Source: Paraburkholderia flava | Lineage (GTDB): Bacteria; Pseudomonadota; Gammaproteobacteria; Burkholderiales; Burkholderiaceae | Length of the DNA stretch: 64,000 bases | NCBI RefSeq assembly: GCF_004359985.1 | Contig: NZ_SMRO01000003.1 | Location: 728,206 to 792,205, forward strand | Reading direction: 5' to 3' | Part shown: piece after piece, positions 34,146 through 44,182 of the stretch | How positions within the stretch are numbered: the first letter of the stretch is position 1 | Layout: each line of letters starts with the position of its first letter | Position numbers and translations under genes: made by a program | Notes under the pieces: model-generated | Told to the model about the DNA's origin: nothing | The model's database searches: none | Seen by the model: only the letters and a program-made list of their open reading frames with translations

Positions 34146-34243
34146 CAATTTCTCCGGAACCAGGGGCGTCGAAGCGGTTCGCAGGCTGCGTGCCTCACGT
34201 TCGACGATCGGTGCGACCGGTCGAACGGCGGCATGCGCCGACG

Positions 34244-35113
34244 TCACCGCAAGGGCGGTAAGACTCCGGTTAGTTTATCGCGGGCTGCGTAAGGTTCAGC
34301 AAATAATCCGGGATGAAGTGTCGCGTCGTACCAGCGCAGGCCGTCGATGCGACGCTCGCGCCGGCGCTGTTCCGCTTGCGTCTCGGTGAGCGCGGCGGGG
34401 TCGAGCGTGTCGCTTGCGGTTGCCATCGTCCATCGCGAGCCATATAGCGGGATGAACGCGGCCATCGTACGGACCACCGCGTACGAAGCGCGCAGATCGG
34501 CGAGCAGTGCGTCGATTCGGGGCGCATGAAATTGCGGCGCGCCTAGATGCATCGACAGCGCTGCGCCCGGTGTCATCACGCGCTTCAGTGCCGCGTAGAA
34601 GTGCGGTGTGTAGAGCCCGGCCGCCGGCGAATCGGGTGGCGTCAGATCGAACACGACGAGATCGAACTGCTCGCGCGTTTGCGCGACGAACTGCGCCGCA
34701 TCGCCGATGATCAGCTCGACACGCAGATCGTCCCACGCACCGTCGTGCACCTCCGGCAGATACTCGCGCGTGAGGCGAACCACATCGGCATCGAGTTCCG
34801 CGACGACGATCCGCGCGATGCCCGGATGCTTCAGCAACTGCTTAGCCGCGCCGCCGTCTCCGCCACCCAGCACGAGCGCCGCGCGCGGCGCCGGATGCGT
34901 GAGCGCGGCCGGATGAACCATGCACTCGTGATAGATGAACTCGTCGCCGGCTGAAGTCATCGGGCGGCCGTCGAGCGTGAACAGGCGACCCAGCTGCGAC
35001 GTCTCCCACACCTCGATGTGCTGATAGCGCGAGTCGACGCTTGCGATGCGCGTCGCGTCCGGAAAACCGTAGACGAAGTCCGGCGCGGGCCGGAAAAGCA
35101 GCGGAGGAGTCAC
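34244..35113 (-). CDS. speE: Spermidine synthase (polyamine aminopropyltransferase)
   Basis: The 289-residue protein has the SpeE fold: a small N-terminal beta domain (YQHIEVWETSQLGRLFTLDG), then the nucleotide-binding ALVLGGGDGGAAKQLL, the acidic VVAELDADVV, and the active-site VVFDLTPPDSPAAGLYT. It transfers the aminopropyl group of decarboxylated AdoMet to putrescine. The catalytic Asp region is LTPPDSP, slightly different from the usual DSTDP, which leaves room for a related aminopropyltransferase. It is divergent from tkt. Confidence 0.86.
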   Translation of the reverse strand: MTPPLLFRPAPDFVYGFPDATRIASVDSRYQHIEVWETSQLGRLFTLDGRPMTSAGDEFIYHECMVHPAALTHPAPRAALVLGGGDGGAAKQLLKHPGIARIVVAELDADVVRLTREYLPEVHDGAWDDLRVELIIGDAAQFVAQTREQFDLVVFDLTPPDSPAAGLYTPHFYAALKRVMTPGAALSMHLGAPQFHAPRIDALLADLRASYAVVRTMAAFIPLYGSRWTMATASDTLDPAALTETQAEQRRRERRIDGLRWYDATLHPGLFAEPYAARDKLTGVLPPLR

Positions 35114-35440
35114 GGCGGCGAGTGCACGGTGCGTGGGGTGTCGATGGCCGGATTATAGTGGCCACCGCCGTGGCCGCCCTGCGTCCGCGAGTCCACGCGA
35201 AGGGCCCCGCGAACACTTCGCGAACCGCGTCGCAAATCACGTCGTGAATCACGTCCCAAACGCCACCGCGCGCGGCTCGCAGCCGACGATCTGTTAGAAT
35301 GACCCGCTTTGCAGCCTCGTCCGTTTGCTCTGCCCGTCTCGCGTCTTCAGGCGCCGCATCGTGCGCGTCGGCGGACCGGCCGTCGAGCTTCCGGACCTCC
35401 GCCCGCGCCCCGCTTTTTGGACCCGATCTCCGGACTCGAC
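35114..35440. other. Divergent intergenic region speE / tkt
   Basis: No gene is seen in the gap. Short direct repeats of AATCACGTC occur at about 35236 and 35248. A -10-like TAGAAT at 35295-35300 could belong to the tkt promoter, with a long leader of about 140 bases, but no good -35 is visible. The reading frame of tkt stays open upstream to 35309 without transketolase sequence. Confidence 0.5.
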
Positions 35441-37471
35441 ATGACGACTTCGTCTCCCGCTCCCACCTCCCTGATGGCCAACGCGATCCGCGCGCTGGCG
35501 ATGGACGCCGTTCAACAGGCGAATTCCGGCCACCCCGGCATGCCGATGGGCATGGCCGAAATCGGCGTGGCGCTGTGGTCGCGCCATCTGCGCCACAACC
35601 CGACCAATCCGCAATGGGCCGATCGCGATCGCTTCGTGCTGTCGAACGGTCATGGCTCGATGCTGCTGTACTCGCTGCTGCACCTCACCGGATACGATCT
35701 TCCGATCAGCGAGCTGAAGAATTTCCGCCAGATGCATTCGAAGACGCCGGGCCATCCCGAATACGGCATCACGCCGGGCGTCGAAACGACCACGGGTCCG
35801 CTCGGCCAGGGTCTCGCGAACGCGGTCGGCATGGCGCTCGCCGAAGCGCTGCTCGCCGGCGAATTCAACAAGCCTGATGCGAAAATCGTCGATCACCACA
35901 CGTACGTGTTCGTCGGTGACGGCTGCCTGATGGAAGGCATTTCGCACGAAGCCTGCTCGCTCGCGGGCACGTTGAAGCTGAACAAGCTGATCGCGTTCTA
36001 CGACGACAACGGCATTTCGATCGACGGCGAAGTGGTGAACTGGTTCCACGACGACACGCCGAAGCGCTTCGAAGCGTACGGCTGGAACGTGGTCCCGCAC
36101 GTGAACGGCCATGACGTCGATGCGGTCGACGCCGCGATCGTCGCAGCGAAGAAGTCGGACAAGCCGACGCTGATCTGCTGCAAGACCGTGATCGGTGAAG
36201 GTGCACCGACGAAGGCCGGCAGCCACGACGCGCACGGTGCGCCGCTCGGCGCCGAAGAAATCGCGAAGACGCGTGCGGCGATCGGCTGGAAGTGGGAGCC
36301 GTTCGTGATCCCGCAAGAGGTCTACGCGGCGTGGGATGCGAAGGAATCCGGCAAGCGTGCCGAAGCGACGTGGAACGACGCGTTCGCGCAGTACAAGGCG
36401 AAGTACCCGCAGGAAGCCGCCGAGTTCGAGCGTCGTAGCTCGAAGCGTCTGCCGGCCGACTGGGCCGAGAAGGCGCAGGCAATCATCGCCGGCGCGAACG
36501 AACGCGCGGAAACCGTCGCGACGCGCAAGGCATCGCAGCAAACCATCGAAGGCCTGGCCGCGGCACTGCCGGAACTGCTCGGCGGTTCCGCCGATCTGAC
36601 CGGTTCGAACCTCACGAACTGGAAGGCAGCGAAGCCGGTGCGCGCGACGCGCGACGGTGAGACCGGCGTCCAGTGGGGTAATTACGTGAACTACGGCGTG
36701 CGCGAATTTGGCATGAGCGCGGCGCTCAACGGCATCACGCTGCACGGCGGCTACAAGCCGTTCGGCGGCACGTTCCTGACGTTCTCCGACTACAGCCGCA
36801 ACGCGCTGCGCGTCGCCGCGCTGATGAAAGCGCCGTCGATCTTCGTGTTCACGCACGATTCGATCGGTCTGGGCGAAGACGGTCCGACGCACCAGTCGAT
36901 CGAACACGTGTCGAGCCTGCGGCTGATTCCGCATCTGGACGTGTGGCGCCCGGCCGATACGGTCGAAACAGCGGTCGCATGGACGCAGTCGATCGCGCAT
37001 CATGGCCCGTCGTGCCTTATCCTCAGCCGGCAGAACCTCGCGTTCTCGACGCGTACCGATGCTCAGATCGCGAACGTCGCGAAGGGCGGCTACGTGCTGC
37101 GCGACTGGAACGACGATATCCCCGCGCGCAAGGTGATCCTGATGGCGACCGGTTCGGAAGTCGAACTCGCGTTGAAGGCCGTCGAACTACTCGCACGCGA
37201 AGGGATCGGGGCGCGTGTCGTGTCGATGCCGGCAACGACCGTGTTCGACCGGCAGGATGCCGAGTATCGCGAGCGCGTGTTGCCGCAAGGCGTGCGCCGC
37301 GTCGCGATCGAAGCAGGCGTGACGGATTTCTGGCGCAAGTACGTGGGTCTGGAAGGCGGCGTGGTCGGGATCGACACGTTCGGCGAATCGGCTCCGGCTG
37401 GCGTGCTGTTCAAGCATTTCGGCTTTACCGTCGAGCATGTGGTGGAAACGGCGAAGGCCGCACTGGGTTAA
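35441..37471 (+). CDS. tkt: Transketolase
   Basis: The 676-residue thiamine-diphosphate enzyme transfers two-carbon units in the pentose phosphate pathway. Motifs are [34 protein letters not shown], the ThDP/Mg site [14 protein letters not shown] followed by [23 protein letters not shown] in the pyrimidine-binding half, and the C-terminal [16 protein letters not shown]. The length is normal. It starts at ATG 35441 and is followed 93 bp later by gap, a sensible pairing because its product glyceraldehyde 3-phosphate is the Gap substrate. Confidence 0.94.
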   Translation: MTTSSPAPTSLMANAIRALAMDAVQQANSGHPGMPMGMAEIGVALWSRHLRHNPTNPQWADRDRFVLSNGHGSMLLYSLLHLTGYDLPISELKNFRQMHSKTPGHPEYGITPGVETTTGPLGQGLANAVGMALAEALLAGEFNKPDAKIVDHHTYVFVGDGCLMEGISHEACSLAGTLKLNKLIAFYDDNGISIDGEVVNWFHDDTPKRFEAYGWNVVPHVNGHDVDAVDAAIVAAKKSDKPTLICCKTVIGEGAPTKAGSHDAHGAPLGAEEIAKTRAAIGWKWEPFVIPQEVYAAWDAKESGKRAEATWNDAFAQYKAKYPQEAAEFERRSSKRLPADWAEKAQAIIAGANERAETVATRKASQQTIEGLAAALPELLGGSADLTGSNLTNWKAAKPVRATRDGETGVQWGNYVNYGVREFGMSAALNGITLHGGYKPFGGTFLTFSDYSRNALRVAALMKAPSIFVFTHDSIGLGEDGPTHQSIEHVSSLRLIPHLDVWRPADTVETAVAWTQSIAHHGPSCLILSRQNLAFSTRTDAQIANVAKGGYVLRDWNDDIPARKVILMATGSEVELALKAVELLAREGIGARVVSMPATTVFDRQDAEYRERVLPQGVRRVAIEAGVTDFWRKYVGLEGGVVGIDTFGESAPAGVLFKHFGFTVEHVVETAKAALG

Positions 37472-37515
37472 CTGGTTGACGGTGGGCATGCGGCGTGCGC
37501 GCACGTCGAAGCCTG

Positions 37516-37545
37516 CCGTCCGCCGGACGGATCGATTTATTTTTT
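37516..37545 (+). terminator. Possible terminator between tkt and gap
   Basis: Stem CCGTCC-GCC-GGACGG (37516-37530) is followed after six bases by TTTATTTTTTT. The T tract is displaced from the stem, so termination may be partial and some read-through into gap is likely. Confidence 0.4.
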
Positions 37546-37564
37546 TGCCATCAGGAGATAGACC

Positions 37565-38575
37565 ATGACGATTCGCGTCGCAATCAACGGCTACGGCCGG
37601 ATCGGCCGCAACACACTGCGCGCCTTCTATGAAAACGGCAAGAAGCACGACATCCAGATCGTGGCGATCAACGACCTCGGTGATGCGAAGACCAATGCTC
37701 ACCTGACGCAATACGACACCGCGCACGGCAAGTTCCCGGGCGAAGTCACGGTGGACGGCGAGAACCTCATCGTCAACGGCGACAAGATCCGCGTGCTCGC
37801 GAACCGCAACCCGGCCGAATTGCCGTGGGGCGAACTGGGCGTCGACGTCGTGCTGGAATGCACGGGCTTTTTCACGACGAAGGAAAAGGCGAGCGCGCAC
37901 ATCAAGGGCGGCGCGAAGAAGGTAATCATCTCGGCGCCGGGCGGCAAGGATGTCGACGCGACGATCGTCTACGGCGTGAACCATCACACGCTGAAAGCCG
38001 AGCACACGGTGATCTCGAACGCATCGTGCACGACGAACTGCCTCGCGCCGCTCGTCAAGCCGCTGAACGATCAGATCGGCCTCGAAAACGGCCTGATGAC
38101 GACGATCCACGCGTACACCAACGACCAGGTGCTGACCGACGTCTATCACGAAGATCTGCGCCGCGCGCGCTCGGCGACGCACAGCCAGATCCCGACGAAG
38201 ACGGGTGCGGCATCGGCGGTTGGCCTCGTGCTGCCGGAACTGAACGGCAAGCTCGACGGCTACGCGATCCGCGTCCCGACGATCAACGTGTCGATCGTCG
38301 ATCTGTCGTTCATCGCGAAGCGCGACACGACGGTCGAAGAAGTGAACGCGATCATGAAGGAAGCGTCGGAAGGTTCGTTGAAGGGCATCCTCGGCTACAA
38401 CACGGCGCCGCTGGTGTCGATCGACTTCAACCACAACCCGGCATCGTCGACGTTCGATGCAACGCTGACGAAGGTGTCGGGTCGTCTGGTGAAGGTGTCG
38501 AGCTGGTACGACAACGAATGGGGCTTCTCGAACCGGATGCTCGATACGGCTGTTGCATTCGCGAACGCGAAGTAA
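37565..38575 (+). CDS. gap: Glyceraldehyde-3-phosphate dehydrogenase, type I
   Basis: The 336-residue enzyme has the NAD-binding start [21 protein letters not shown], the active-site [12 protein letters not shown] with C155, the [14 protein letters not shown] segment, and the C-terminal [13 protein letters not shown]. It interconverts glyceraldehyde 3-phosphate and 1,3-bisphosphoglycerate. GGAG lies just upstream of ATG 37565. Together with tkt, edd/eda and dgoA, the window holds several routes that meet at this step. Confidence 0.95.
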   Translation: MTIRVAINGYGRIGRNTLRAFYENGKKHDIQIVAINDLGDAKTNAHLTQYDTAHGKFPGEVTVDGENLIVNGDKIRVLANRNPAELPWGELGVDVVLECTGFFTTKEKASAHIKGGAKKVIISAPGGKDVDATIVYGVNHHTLKAEHTVISNASCTTNCLAPLVKPLNDQIGLENGLMTTIHAYTNDQVLTDVYHEDLRRARSATHSQIPTKTGAASAVGLVLPELNGKLDGYAIRVPTINVSIVDLSFIAKRDTTVEEVNAIMKEASEGSLKGILGYNTAPLVSIDFNHNPASSTFDATLTKVSGRLVKVSSWYDNEWGFSNRMLDTAVAFANAK

Positions 38576-38595
38576 GTATCGGTTGCTGCAGGTTG

Positions 38596-38625
38596 AAAAA
38601 AACCGCTCTTCGGAGCGGTTTTTTT
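38596..38625. terminator. Bidirectional intrinsic terminator after gap
   Basis: Stem AACCGCTC/GAGCGGTT with a TTCG loop (38601-38620) is flanked by A7 on one side and T5-T7 on the other. It serves gap on the plus strand and could also end the convergent FCD regulator transcript. Confidence 0.93.
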
Positions 38626-38660
38626 ATGGGCTGGTTATTTTGCGACGCTACGTTGCGTCG

Positions 38661-39350
38661 CTACGGCGTCGGAAAATAAACCCCCGCCCGCTGCGCTGCA
38701 TTCTTGATGTGCGTTTCGATCGCGTGGCCCGCAGCGACGCTGTCACGCGCCTTCAACGCGTCGAGAATCGCGCGGTGTTCGTGGAACGTCGACAGCACGA
38801 GTTCGCGCCGATAGAACGGCATCCGCTGACTTTCCTTCATGATGTCCGCGCTGCTGCGCAGGATCGACTCGATCGATGCGTTGCCGGCAATCGCGACGAT
38901 GCGCATGTGAAAGTCGAAATCGAGCTGCGCGGCTTCATCGAGTTCGTTGTCGGACAGCGCGCCCTGCAGCGCGGCGAGATTCTCCTCGAGCCATTCGATG
39001 TCGGCGTCGCTGATCGCGAGCGCTGCCATCCGCGCGACGAAGCCCTCAAGCGCAAAGCGCATCTGATACGTATCCGGCGGCGGCGACTGCTCTGCGAAAC
39101 GCCACGCGTGTGCATGCGACACCTGCGCGCTCTGCACATACACGCCTTTGCCCGGACGGATCATCAGCAGGCCTAGCGCTTCGAGCGTCGTCAGCGCCTC
39201 GCGCAATGATGCGCGGCTGATCTCCAGTTCCTCGGACAGCTGACGCTGCGCAGGCAACAGACTGTCGACCGGATACACGCCGGCCTCGATTCGTTGCCGG
39301 ATCTTCTCGACAGCGGCATCGGTCACGGTATGCGGGACGTTCTTCATCAT
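38661..39350 (-). CDS. GntR-family regulator, FadR/FCD subfamily
   Basis: The 229-residue protein has a GntR winged helix (residues 10-70: EKIRQRIEAGVYPVDSLLPA, then ISRASLREALTTLEALGLL) and an all-helical FCD domain with metal-ligand histidines in DFDFHMRIVA, STFHEHRAIL and AIETHIKNAA. ATG 39350 is chosen because a -10-like TACAAT at 39384-39379 and an operator at 39365-39377 lie over the two upstream in-frame ATGs (39392, 39380). It is divergent from a dctA-like gene and probably represses both. The ligand may be a carboxylate of the allantoate pathway. Confidence 0.85.
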   Translation of the reverse strand: MMKNVPHTVTDAAVEKIRQRIEAGVYPVDSLLPAQRQLSEELEISRASLREALTTLEALGLLMIRPGKGVYVQSAQVSHAHAWRFAEQSPPPDTYQMRFALEGFVARMAALAISDADIEWLEENLAALQGALSDNELDEAAQLDFDFHMRIVAIAGNASIESILRSSADIMKESQRMPFYRRELVLSTFHEHRAILDALKARDSVAAGHAIETHIKNAAQRAGVYFPTP

Positions 39351-39364
39351 CTCGACAGATTTTG

Positions 39365-39377
39365 CTGGTCTGACCTG
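39365..39377. promoter_or_regulatory. GntR-type operator at the FCD regulator's own promoter
   Basis: CTGGTCTGACCTG is a near-perfect 13 bp palindrome (one mismatch from CTGGTC-N-GACCAG). It lies at the predicted transcript start of the regulator gene. The same sequence occurs as a perfect palindrome at 39516-39528, so this is probably an autoregulatory site. Confidence 0.55.
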
Positions 39378-39472
39378 CATTGTAGTGCGCATTCGCGCGA
39401 GCTACATGGAAGCGCTGCAAAAGGTCCCGGACAATCCCAAGATCACTCGGGTAAACACGGCTACTTTCAGCC

Positions 39473-39528
39473 TTGACGCGACTATATCGGCTTCCTACTA
39501 TCCACCATAACAGGTCTGGTCAGACCAG
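39473..39528 (+). promoter_or_regulatory. Promoter and GntR-type operator of the dctA-like gene
   Basis: A -35 TTGACG (39473-39478) and -10 TACTAT (39496-39501) are separated by 17 bases. The perfect palindrome CTGGTC-A-GACCAG (39516-39528) lies just downstream of the expected start point. TGGTC-N-GACCA is a typical FadR-subfamily operator shape, and the position fits repression by the divergent regulator. Confidence 0.65.
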
Positions 39529-39562
39529 TATGAACAGATGAATCCGAAACCGGGAGAAGGCC

Positions 39563-40894
39563 GTGTCGAAGTTTTTCAATTCGCTGTTTGGCCGGGTCGT
39601 GATCGCGCTCGTTGCGGGCATCGTGATCGGCGCGCTGTTTCCTCACTTCGCGCAATCGTTGCGGCCGCTTGGCGACGGCTTCCTGAAGCTCATCAAGATG
39701 GTGATCGGGCCGATCGTGTTCTGCGTAGTGGTGAGCGGAATGGCGCACGCCGGCGATCTGAAGAAAGTGGGGCGGGTCGGCCTGAAGGCGGTCGTGTACT
39801 TCGAGGTGATGACGACGATCGCGCTGCTGATCGGCGCCGTGCTCGCGTATGCGACGCGGCCGGGTGTGGGCATGAACATCGATCTCCACTCGCTCGATGC
39901 GGCATCGCTCGCGACCTACACCGAGCACGCGAAGAGCCTGAAGGACACCGCGGCCTTCCTGCTGAAGATCATCCCCGACACGGCCACCGACGCGTTCGCG
40001 AAGGGCGACATCCTGCAGATTCTCGTGTTCTCCGTGCTGTTCGGTTCGGCGCTGTCGCTGCTCGGTCCGAAGGCGCAGCGCGTCAATAACCTGATCGATG
40101 AACTGGCGCAGGTGTTCTTCCGCGTGATGGGTTTCATCATCAAGCTCGCGCCGCTCGGCGTGCTCGGTGCGATCGCGTTCACGACCGGCACGTATGGCGT
40201 CGCGTCGCTGAAACAGCTCGGCCTGCTGGTCATCGTGTTCTACGCGAGCTGCATCGTGTTCGTTGCCGTAGTGCTTGGTGTCGTGATGCGTCTGTCGGGG
40301 TTCAGCGTGTTCAAGCTGATCCGCTATCTACGCGAAGAACTGTCGATCGTGCTCGGCACGGCGTCGTCCGATGCGGTGCTGCCGCAGGTCATGCGCAAAC
40401 TCGAATGGATGGGCGTGAAAGACTCGACGGTCGGTCTTGTGATTCCTACTGGCTACTCGTTCAATCTTGACGGCTTCTCGATCTATCTGACGCTCGCAGT
40501 GATCTTCATCGCGCAGGCCACCAACACGCCGCTCTCCATTCACGATCTGATCGTGGTCGTGCTGGTGTCGCTGGTGACGTCGAAGGGCGCGCACGGCATC
40601 CCCGGCTCGGCGATCGTGATTCTCGCCGCGACGCTCTCCGCGATTCCGGCGATCCCCGTGCTCGGTCTGGTGCTGATCCTGCCGGTCGACTGGTTCGTCG
40701 GCATCGCGCGTGCGCTCACGAACCTGATCGGCAACTGCGTCGCGACCGTCGTCGTCGCCGTGTGGGAAAACGATATCGACAGGGCGCGTGCAACGCGCGT
40801 GCTGAACCAGGACCCGGAACTGCGTTACGTCCCCGCTGGCGACCAGTCGGGCGAAGAACGTCTCGCAGGCCAGCACGCTGCTCCGGTGCTGTAA
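39563..40894 (+). CDS. dctA: DctA-family dicarboxylate:cation symporter
   Basis: The 443-residue inner-membrane protein matches DctA. Features are [19 protein letters not shown] in helix 1, [17 protein letters not shown], the Ser-rich hairpin [13 protein letters not shown], the substrate motif [16 protein letters not shown], and [17 protein letters not shown]. DctA carries succinate, fumarate, malate and related acids. Here it follows an FCD regulator and precedes allantoate genes, so the carried substrate may be allantoate, ureidoglycolate or another carboxylate rather than C4 acids; that is inference. It starts at GTG 39563 with GGGAG 6 bases upstream. Confidence 0.85.
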   Translation: MSKFFNSLFGRVVIALVAGIVIGALFPHFAQSLRPLGDGFLKLIKMVIGPIVFCVVVSGMAHAGDLKKVGRVGLKAVVYFEVMTTIALLIGAVLAYATRPGVGMNIDLHSLDAASLATYTEHAKSLKDTAAFLLKIIPDTATDAFAKGDILQILVFSVLFGSALSLLGPKAQRVNNLIDELAQVFFRVMGFIIKLAPLGVLGAIAFTTGTYGVASLKQLGLLVIVFYASCIVFVAVVLGVVMRLSGFSVFKLIRYLREELSIVLGTASSDAVLPQVMRKLEWMGVKDSTVGLVIPTGYSFNLDGFSIYLTLAVIFIAQATNTPLSIHDLIVVVLVSLVTSKGAHGIPGSAIVILAATLSAIPAIPVLGLVLILPVDWFVGIARALTNLIGNCVATVVVAVWENDIDRARATRVLNQDPELRYVPAGDQSGEERLAGQHAAPVL

Positions 40895-40925
40895 CGCGCA
40901 CTGTCGCCAACTTCGCACAGGTTTC

Positions 40926-40950
40926 GGCAGACCCAAGGTCTGCCTCTTTC
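40926..40950 (+). terminator. Hairpin between the dctA-like gene and allantoicase
   Basis: An 8 bp stem GGCAGACC/GGTCTGCC with a CAA loop (40926-40944) is followed by TCTTTC. The T tract is weak, so it may reduce rather than stop transcription into the allantoate genes. Confidence 0.45.
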
Positions 40951-40970
40951 ACTCACGAGAAAAAAACATC

Positions 40971-41981
40971 ATGGCGACTCCCACTCTCGATCCGAATGCC
41001 CCGGCCTTCACGCGCCGCTACATGAATCTCGCCGATCCGCGGCTCGGCGCAAAAGCGCTGTTCGCCAGCGACGAATTCTTCGCGCCGAAAGAACGGATGC
41101 TTGATCCGCAACCCGCGGTGTTCATCCCCGGCAAGTACGACGAGCACGGCAAATGGATGGACGGCTGGGAGACGCGCCGCAAGCGCACGACGGGACACGA
41201 TCACTGCGTGGTGCGGCTCGCGCGTCCCGGGATCGTGCATGGCGTCGACCTCGATACGAGCCACTTCACCGGTAACTTCCCGCCGGCCGCATCGATCGAC
41301 GCGTGCCACAGCACTGACGACATACCGCCCGCTGACGCGCAGTGGCAAGTCCTAGTCCCTGCGACGACGCTGCAGGGCAACCAGCATCACTACATCGAAG
41401 TGAACGACGCGCGCGGGTTCACGCACCTGCGCGTGAATCTGTATCCGGACGGCGGCCTCGCGCGTCTGCGCGTCTATGGACAGCCGAAGCGCGAATGGGA
41501 GAGCGTCGAGCGCGGCAGTCTCGTCGATCTCGCGGCGATCGAAAACGGCGCGTATCTCGTGGCTGCGAACAACCAGCATTTCGGACCCGCATCGCAGATC
41601 CTGATGCCCGGACGCGGCGTGAACATGGGCGACGGCTGGGAAACGCGGCGCCGTCGTGAGCCGGGCAACGACTGGGCGATCGTCGCGCTTGCACGGCCGG
41701 GCACGATTCGCCGGATCGAAGTCGACACCGCGCATTTCAAGGGCAATTTCCCGGATCGCTGCTCGCTGCAGGCGGCGTCGGTCACGGGCGGCACTGATGA
41801 CTCGCTGGTCACGCAGGCGATGTTCTGGCCGGTGCTGCTCGACGAACAGAAGCTGCAGATGGATCACGTGCATACGTTCGCGGCGGAACTCGCGTCGCTC
41901 GGACCGGTGACGCACGTGCGCTTCAACATCTACCCGGATGGCGGCGTATCGCGGTTGCGTCTGTGGGGCGAACTCGCGTAA
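40971..41981 (+). CDS. alc: Allantoicase (allantoate amidinohydrolase)
   Basis: The 336-residue enzyme splits allantoate to ureidoglycolate and urea. It is built from two repeats of the allantoicase domain, visible as [25 protein letters not shown] against [20 protein letters not shown], each followed by a [14 protein letters not shown] or [12 protein letters not shown] segment and a [23 protein letters not shown] ending. This duplication is the family hallmark. It is 12 bp upstream of allA. Allantoinase, which would make allantoate, is not in the window. Confidence 0.93.
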   Translation: MATPTLDPNAPAFTRRYMNLADPRLGAKALFASDEFFAPKERMLDPQPAVFIPGKYDEHGKWMDGWETRRKRTTGHDHCVVRLARPGIVHGVDLDTSHFTGNFPPAASIDACHSTDDIPPADAQWQVLVPATTLQGNQHHYIEVNDARGFTHLRVNLYPDGGLARLRVYGQPKREWESVERGSLVDLAAIENGAYLVAANNQHFGPASQILMPGRGVNMGDGWETRRRREPGNDWAIVALARPGTIRRIEVDTAHFKGNFPDRCSLQAASVTGGTDDSLVTQAMFWPVLLDEQKLQMDHVHTFAAELASLGPVTHVRFNIYPDGGVSRLRLWGELA

Positions 41982-41993
41982 CGGGAGCGATCG

Positions 41994-42512
41994 ATGAAGA
42001 CCCTGCGAGTGGAGCGTCTGACGCGCGCAGCGTTCGCACCGTTCGGCGACGTGATCGAACTGGTGGGCGCGCGGCATTTTCCGATCAACGGCGGCACGAC
42101 CGAGCGTTATCACGATCTGGCGAGCGTCGATGTCTGCGCGGACGGTGGACGTCCGCTGATCAACCTGTTTCGCGCGCAGCCGCGGACGCTACCCGTCGAG
42201 ATCGACATGATGGAGCGGCATCCGCACGGCAGCCAGGCATTCGTTCCGCTCGCGGACGTTCGCTATCTCGTCGTCGTCGCGCCTGCCGGCGAACTTGATC
42301 TCGCGCGGATGCGTGCGTTCGTCAGCGATGGTTGGCAGGGCGTGAACTATGCGCGCGGCGTGTGGCATCACCCGCTGCTTGCACTCGAGCGCGTCAGCGA
42401 TTTCGTCGTCGTGGATCGTGGCGGCACGCAACCGAACTGCGATGAAATTACGCTGCCGGCGACGCTGCAACTCGTGATGGAGTCCGAAGCGGAGATGAAT
42501 GCGTCACATTGA
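41994..42512 (+). CDS. allA: Ureidoglycolate lyase
   Basis: The 172-residue cupin-type protein matches All[15 protein letters not shown] near the start, then [23 protein letters not shown] in parts, [18 protein letters not shown], and [25 protein letters not shown]. It breaks ureidoglycolate into glyoxylate and urea, the step after allantoicase. The pair releases two urea molecules per allantoate, giving nitrogen and glyoxylate. It overlaps nothing and is followed by a strong terminator. Confidence 0.92.
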   Translation: MKTLRVERLTRAAFAPFGDVIELVGARHFPINGGTTERYHDLASVDVCADGGRPLINLFRAQPRTLPVEIDMMERHPHGSQAFVPLADVRYLVVVAPAGELDLARMRAFVSDGWQGVNYARGVWHHPLLALERVSDFVVVDRGGTQPNCDEITLPATLQLVMESEAEMNASH

Positions 42513-42557
42513 GATTGCGGCTGAGTGTTCGCGTATTTGCGTTGCCGCATCCAGACG

Positions 42558-42588
42558 AAAAAAGGCCGACATCACTGTCGGCCTTTTT
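42558..42588. terminator. Bidirectional intrinsic terminator, allA / fur
   Basis: Stem GGCCGACA/TGTCGGCC with a TCAC loop has A6 before and T5 after. It lies between the convergent allA and fur genes and can serve both. Confidence 0.92.
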
Positions 42589-42624
42589 GCTGTGAAGCGT
42601 TGAAACTATCAGGCGCAATACGCG

Positions 42625-43053
42625 TCAATGCTTCCGGTGCGGGCAGTTTTCCTTCGTACACGCACCGTACAACGCGAGCGCGTGTTCCTGCAGCTTGAAG
42701 CCGCGTTCCTTCGCGATCGACTGTTGGCGGTTTTCGATTTCGGAGTCGAAAAATTCTTCGACGAGACCGCAGTCGAGACACACAAGATGGTCATGATGCG
42801 AACCTTCGTTCAACTCGAAGACCGCTTTGCCCGATTCGAAGTTGCTGCGCGACAGCAGGCCTGCCTGTTCGAACTGCGTGAGCACGCGATAAACCGTCGC
42901 GAGCCCGATATCGAGCTCTTCATGCAGGAGGTTGCGGTAGACGTCTTCCGCAGTCAGATGGCGGACCGGGCTATGCTGGAAAATCTCGAGGATTTTGAGG
43001 CGCGGTAGGGTCGCCTTGAGCCCGATGTTCTTGAGATCGGTTGGATTGGTCAT
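42625..43053 (-). CDS. fur: Ferric uptake regulator
   Basis: The 142-residue metal-dependent repressor has an N-terminal winged helix ([38 protein letters not shown]) and a metal-binding dimer domain with HHDH at residues 86-89, the C92-X2-C95 pair, and a second Cys pair C132/C137 near the end. With Fe2+ it represses iron uptake genes. It is divergent from bamE; fur next to the outer-membrane assembly lipoprotein gene is a conserved proteobacterial order. Confidence 0.95.
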   Translation of the reverse strand: MTNPTDLKNIGLKATLPRLKILEIFQHSPVRHLTAEDVYRNLLHEELDIGLATVYRVLTQFEQAGLLSRSNFESGKAVFELNEGSHHDHLVCLDCGLVEEFFDSEIENRQQSIAKERGFKLQEHALALYGACTKENCPHRKH

Positions 43054-43213
43054 GACAAGGGAACCCTAGAGTACAATGCACGGCTCTAATAGTAATGTGT
43101 TTTTGCTGTTCAAGGCCATCTTCGACGGAATGAAACTCGCGCGGCTTGTCACCGAGCCCGCACGGTGAGTGGAAATGATTTCTAAATCTTTATCGATCTA
43201 CCGGGGGAGCCGC

Positions 43214-44041
43214 ATGCGGGGTACCTTGTTGAGCACGGTTGCGGCGGTTGCGGTGATTACCGTTCTCGGCGGATGTTCTACTTACGACAGCCTGACGCAG
43301 CGCATCGCGCAAACCATCACGCCGTATCGTATTACCGTCGTGCAAGGCAACTTCGTTTCGAAGGAAGCCGCGGCGCAGATGCAGGTCGGCATGTCGCGCG
43401 CGCAGGTCAAGCAGATTCTCGGCACGCCGCTGCTGACCGACATGTTCCACGCGGACCGCTGGGACTACGTGTTCTATTTCAAGCGCGGCTCGACGTCGAT
43501 CGTCCAGCAGCGCGATTTCGTCGTGAACTTCGCGGGTGACCGCGTCGCGAGCTGGTCGGGTGGTGAAGATCTGCCGTCCAATCTTGAGCTGCTCGCGGAA
43601 ATCGACGGCGACCGGACCGGCAAGAAAGTGAAAGTGCCGGCTGCGGCCAGCGGGGCTTCGGTTGCGGCGGCGGCGAGCAGTGCATCTGCTGCGCCTGCAG
43701 CGGACGCGTCCAGCGCGCCGGATCAGTCTTCCGCGGGTACCGACGCCAACGAGCAAGCCGCACAGGCCGCAAATCGTGCGACGAACGCGGCGCTGCAGTC
43801 TGGCGGCGCGCCGCAGGTGCGCTCGGCTGTGCCGTCGTCGAACGGTGGCGTGCCGCAGGCTGCCACGCAGCCGGGTCAGCCGCAGTTCCAGTTCCATCGT
43901 CCGGCGCCGCCGCAGGTCCAGGGCCCGCAGGACAATCCGGTCGGTCCGACCGGCGGCTCCCAAAGCAGCGGCCCGACGTACAACGCACCGCTTACGGCGC
44001 CGCCGTCCGCTGCACCACCCAGTACGGGAACGGGCGAGTAA
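43214..44041 (+). CDS. bamE: Outer membrane assembly lipoprotein BamE, with C-terminal extension
   Basis: The product has a lipoprotein signal (LGGC lipobox, lipidated C21) and a BamE/SmpA/OmlA domain (about residues 35-130: YRITVVQGNFVSKEAAAQM, VGMSRAQVKQILGTPLL, FYFKRGSTSIVQQRD). The last 130 residues are Ala/Pro/Gln/Ser-rich and probably disordered; E. coli BamE has only 113 residues. BamE helps fold outer-membrane proteins. ATG 43214 is chosen with GGGGGAG upstream, giving 275 residues; ATG 43175 or GTG 43169 would give a longer signal region. Confidence 0.88.
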   Translation: MRGTLLSTVAAVAVITVLGGCSTYDSLTQRIAQTITPYRITVVQGNFVSKEAAAQMQVGMSRAQVKQILGTPLLTDMFHADRWDYVFYFKRGSTSIVQQRDFVVNFAGDRVASWSGGEDLPSNLELLAEIDGDRTGKKVKVPAAASGASVAAAASSASAAPAADASSAPDQSSAGTDANEQAAQAANRATNAALQSGGAPQVRSAVPSSNGGVPQAATQPGQPQFQFHRPAPPQVQGPQDNPVGPTGGSQSSGPTYNAPLTAPPSAAPPSTGTGE

Positions 44042-44182
44042 TCGCACTGTCTATCCGCCTGGCAGCGCGCGTGATGCGTGCGCTGCCACCGGTTGCCGGT
44101 TTCGCGCGGTGGGTTTGACGCTGAACCGTCCGCGTGCCGTTGCGTCGTCGTCTCGTTACTACTGCCAGCCCACGAGTTGTCC

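Noticed and set aside
35309..35440. Upstream start for transketolase adding about 44 residues
   Set aside because: The added segment is Arg/Pro-rich and unlike any transketolase N-terminus; ATG 35441 gives the normal start.
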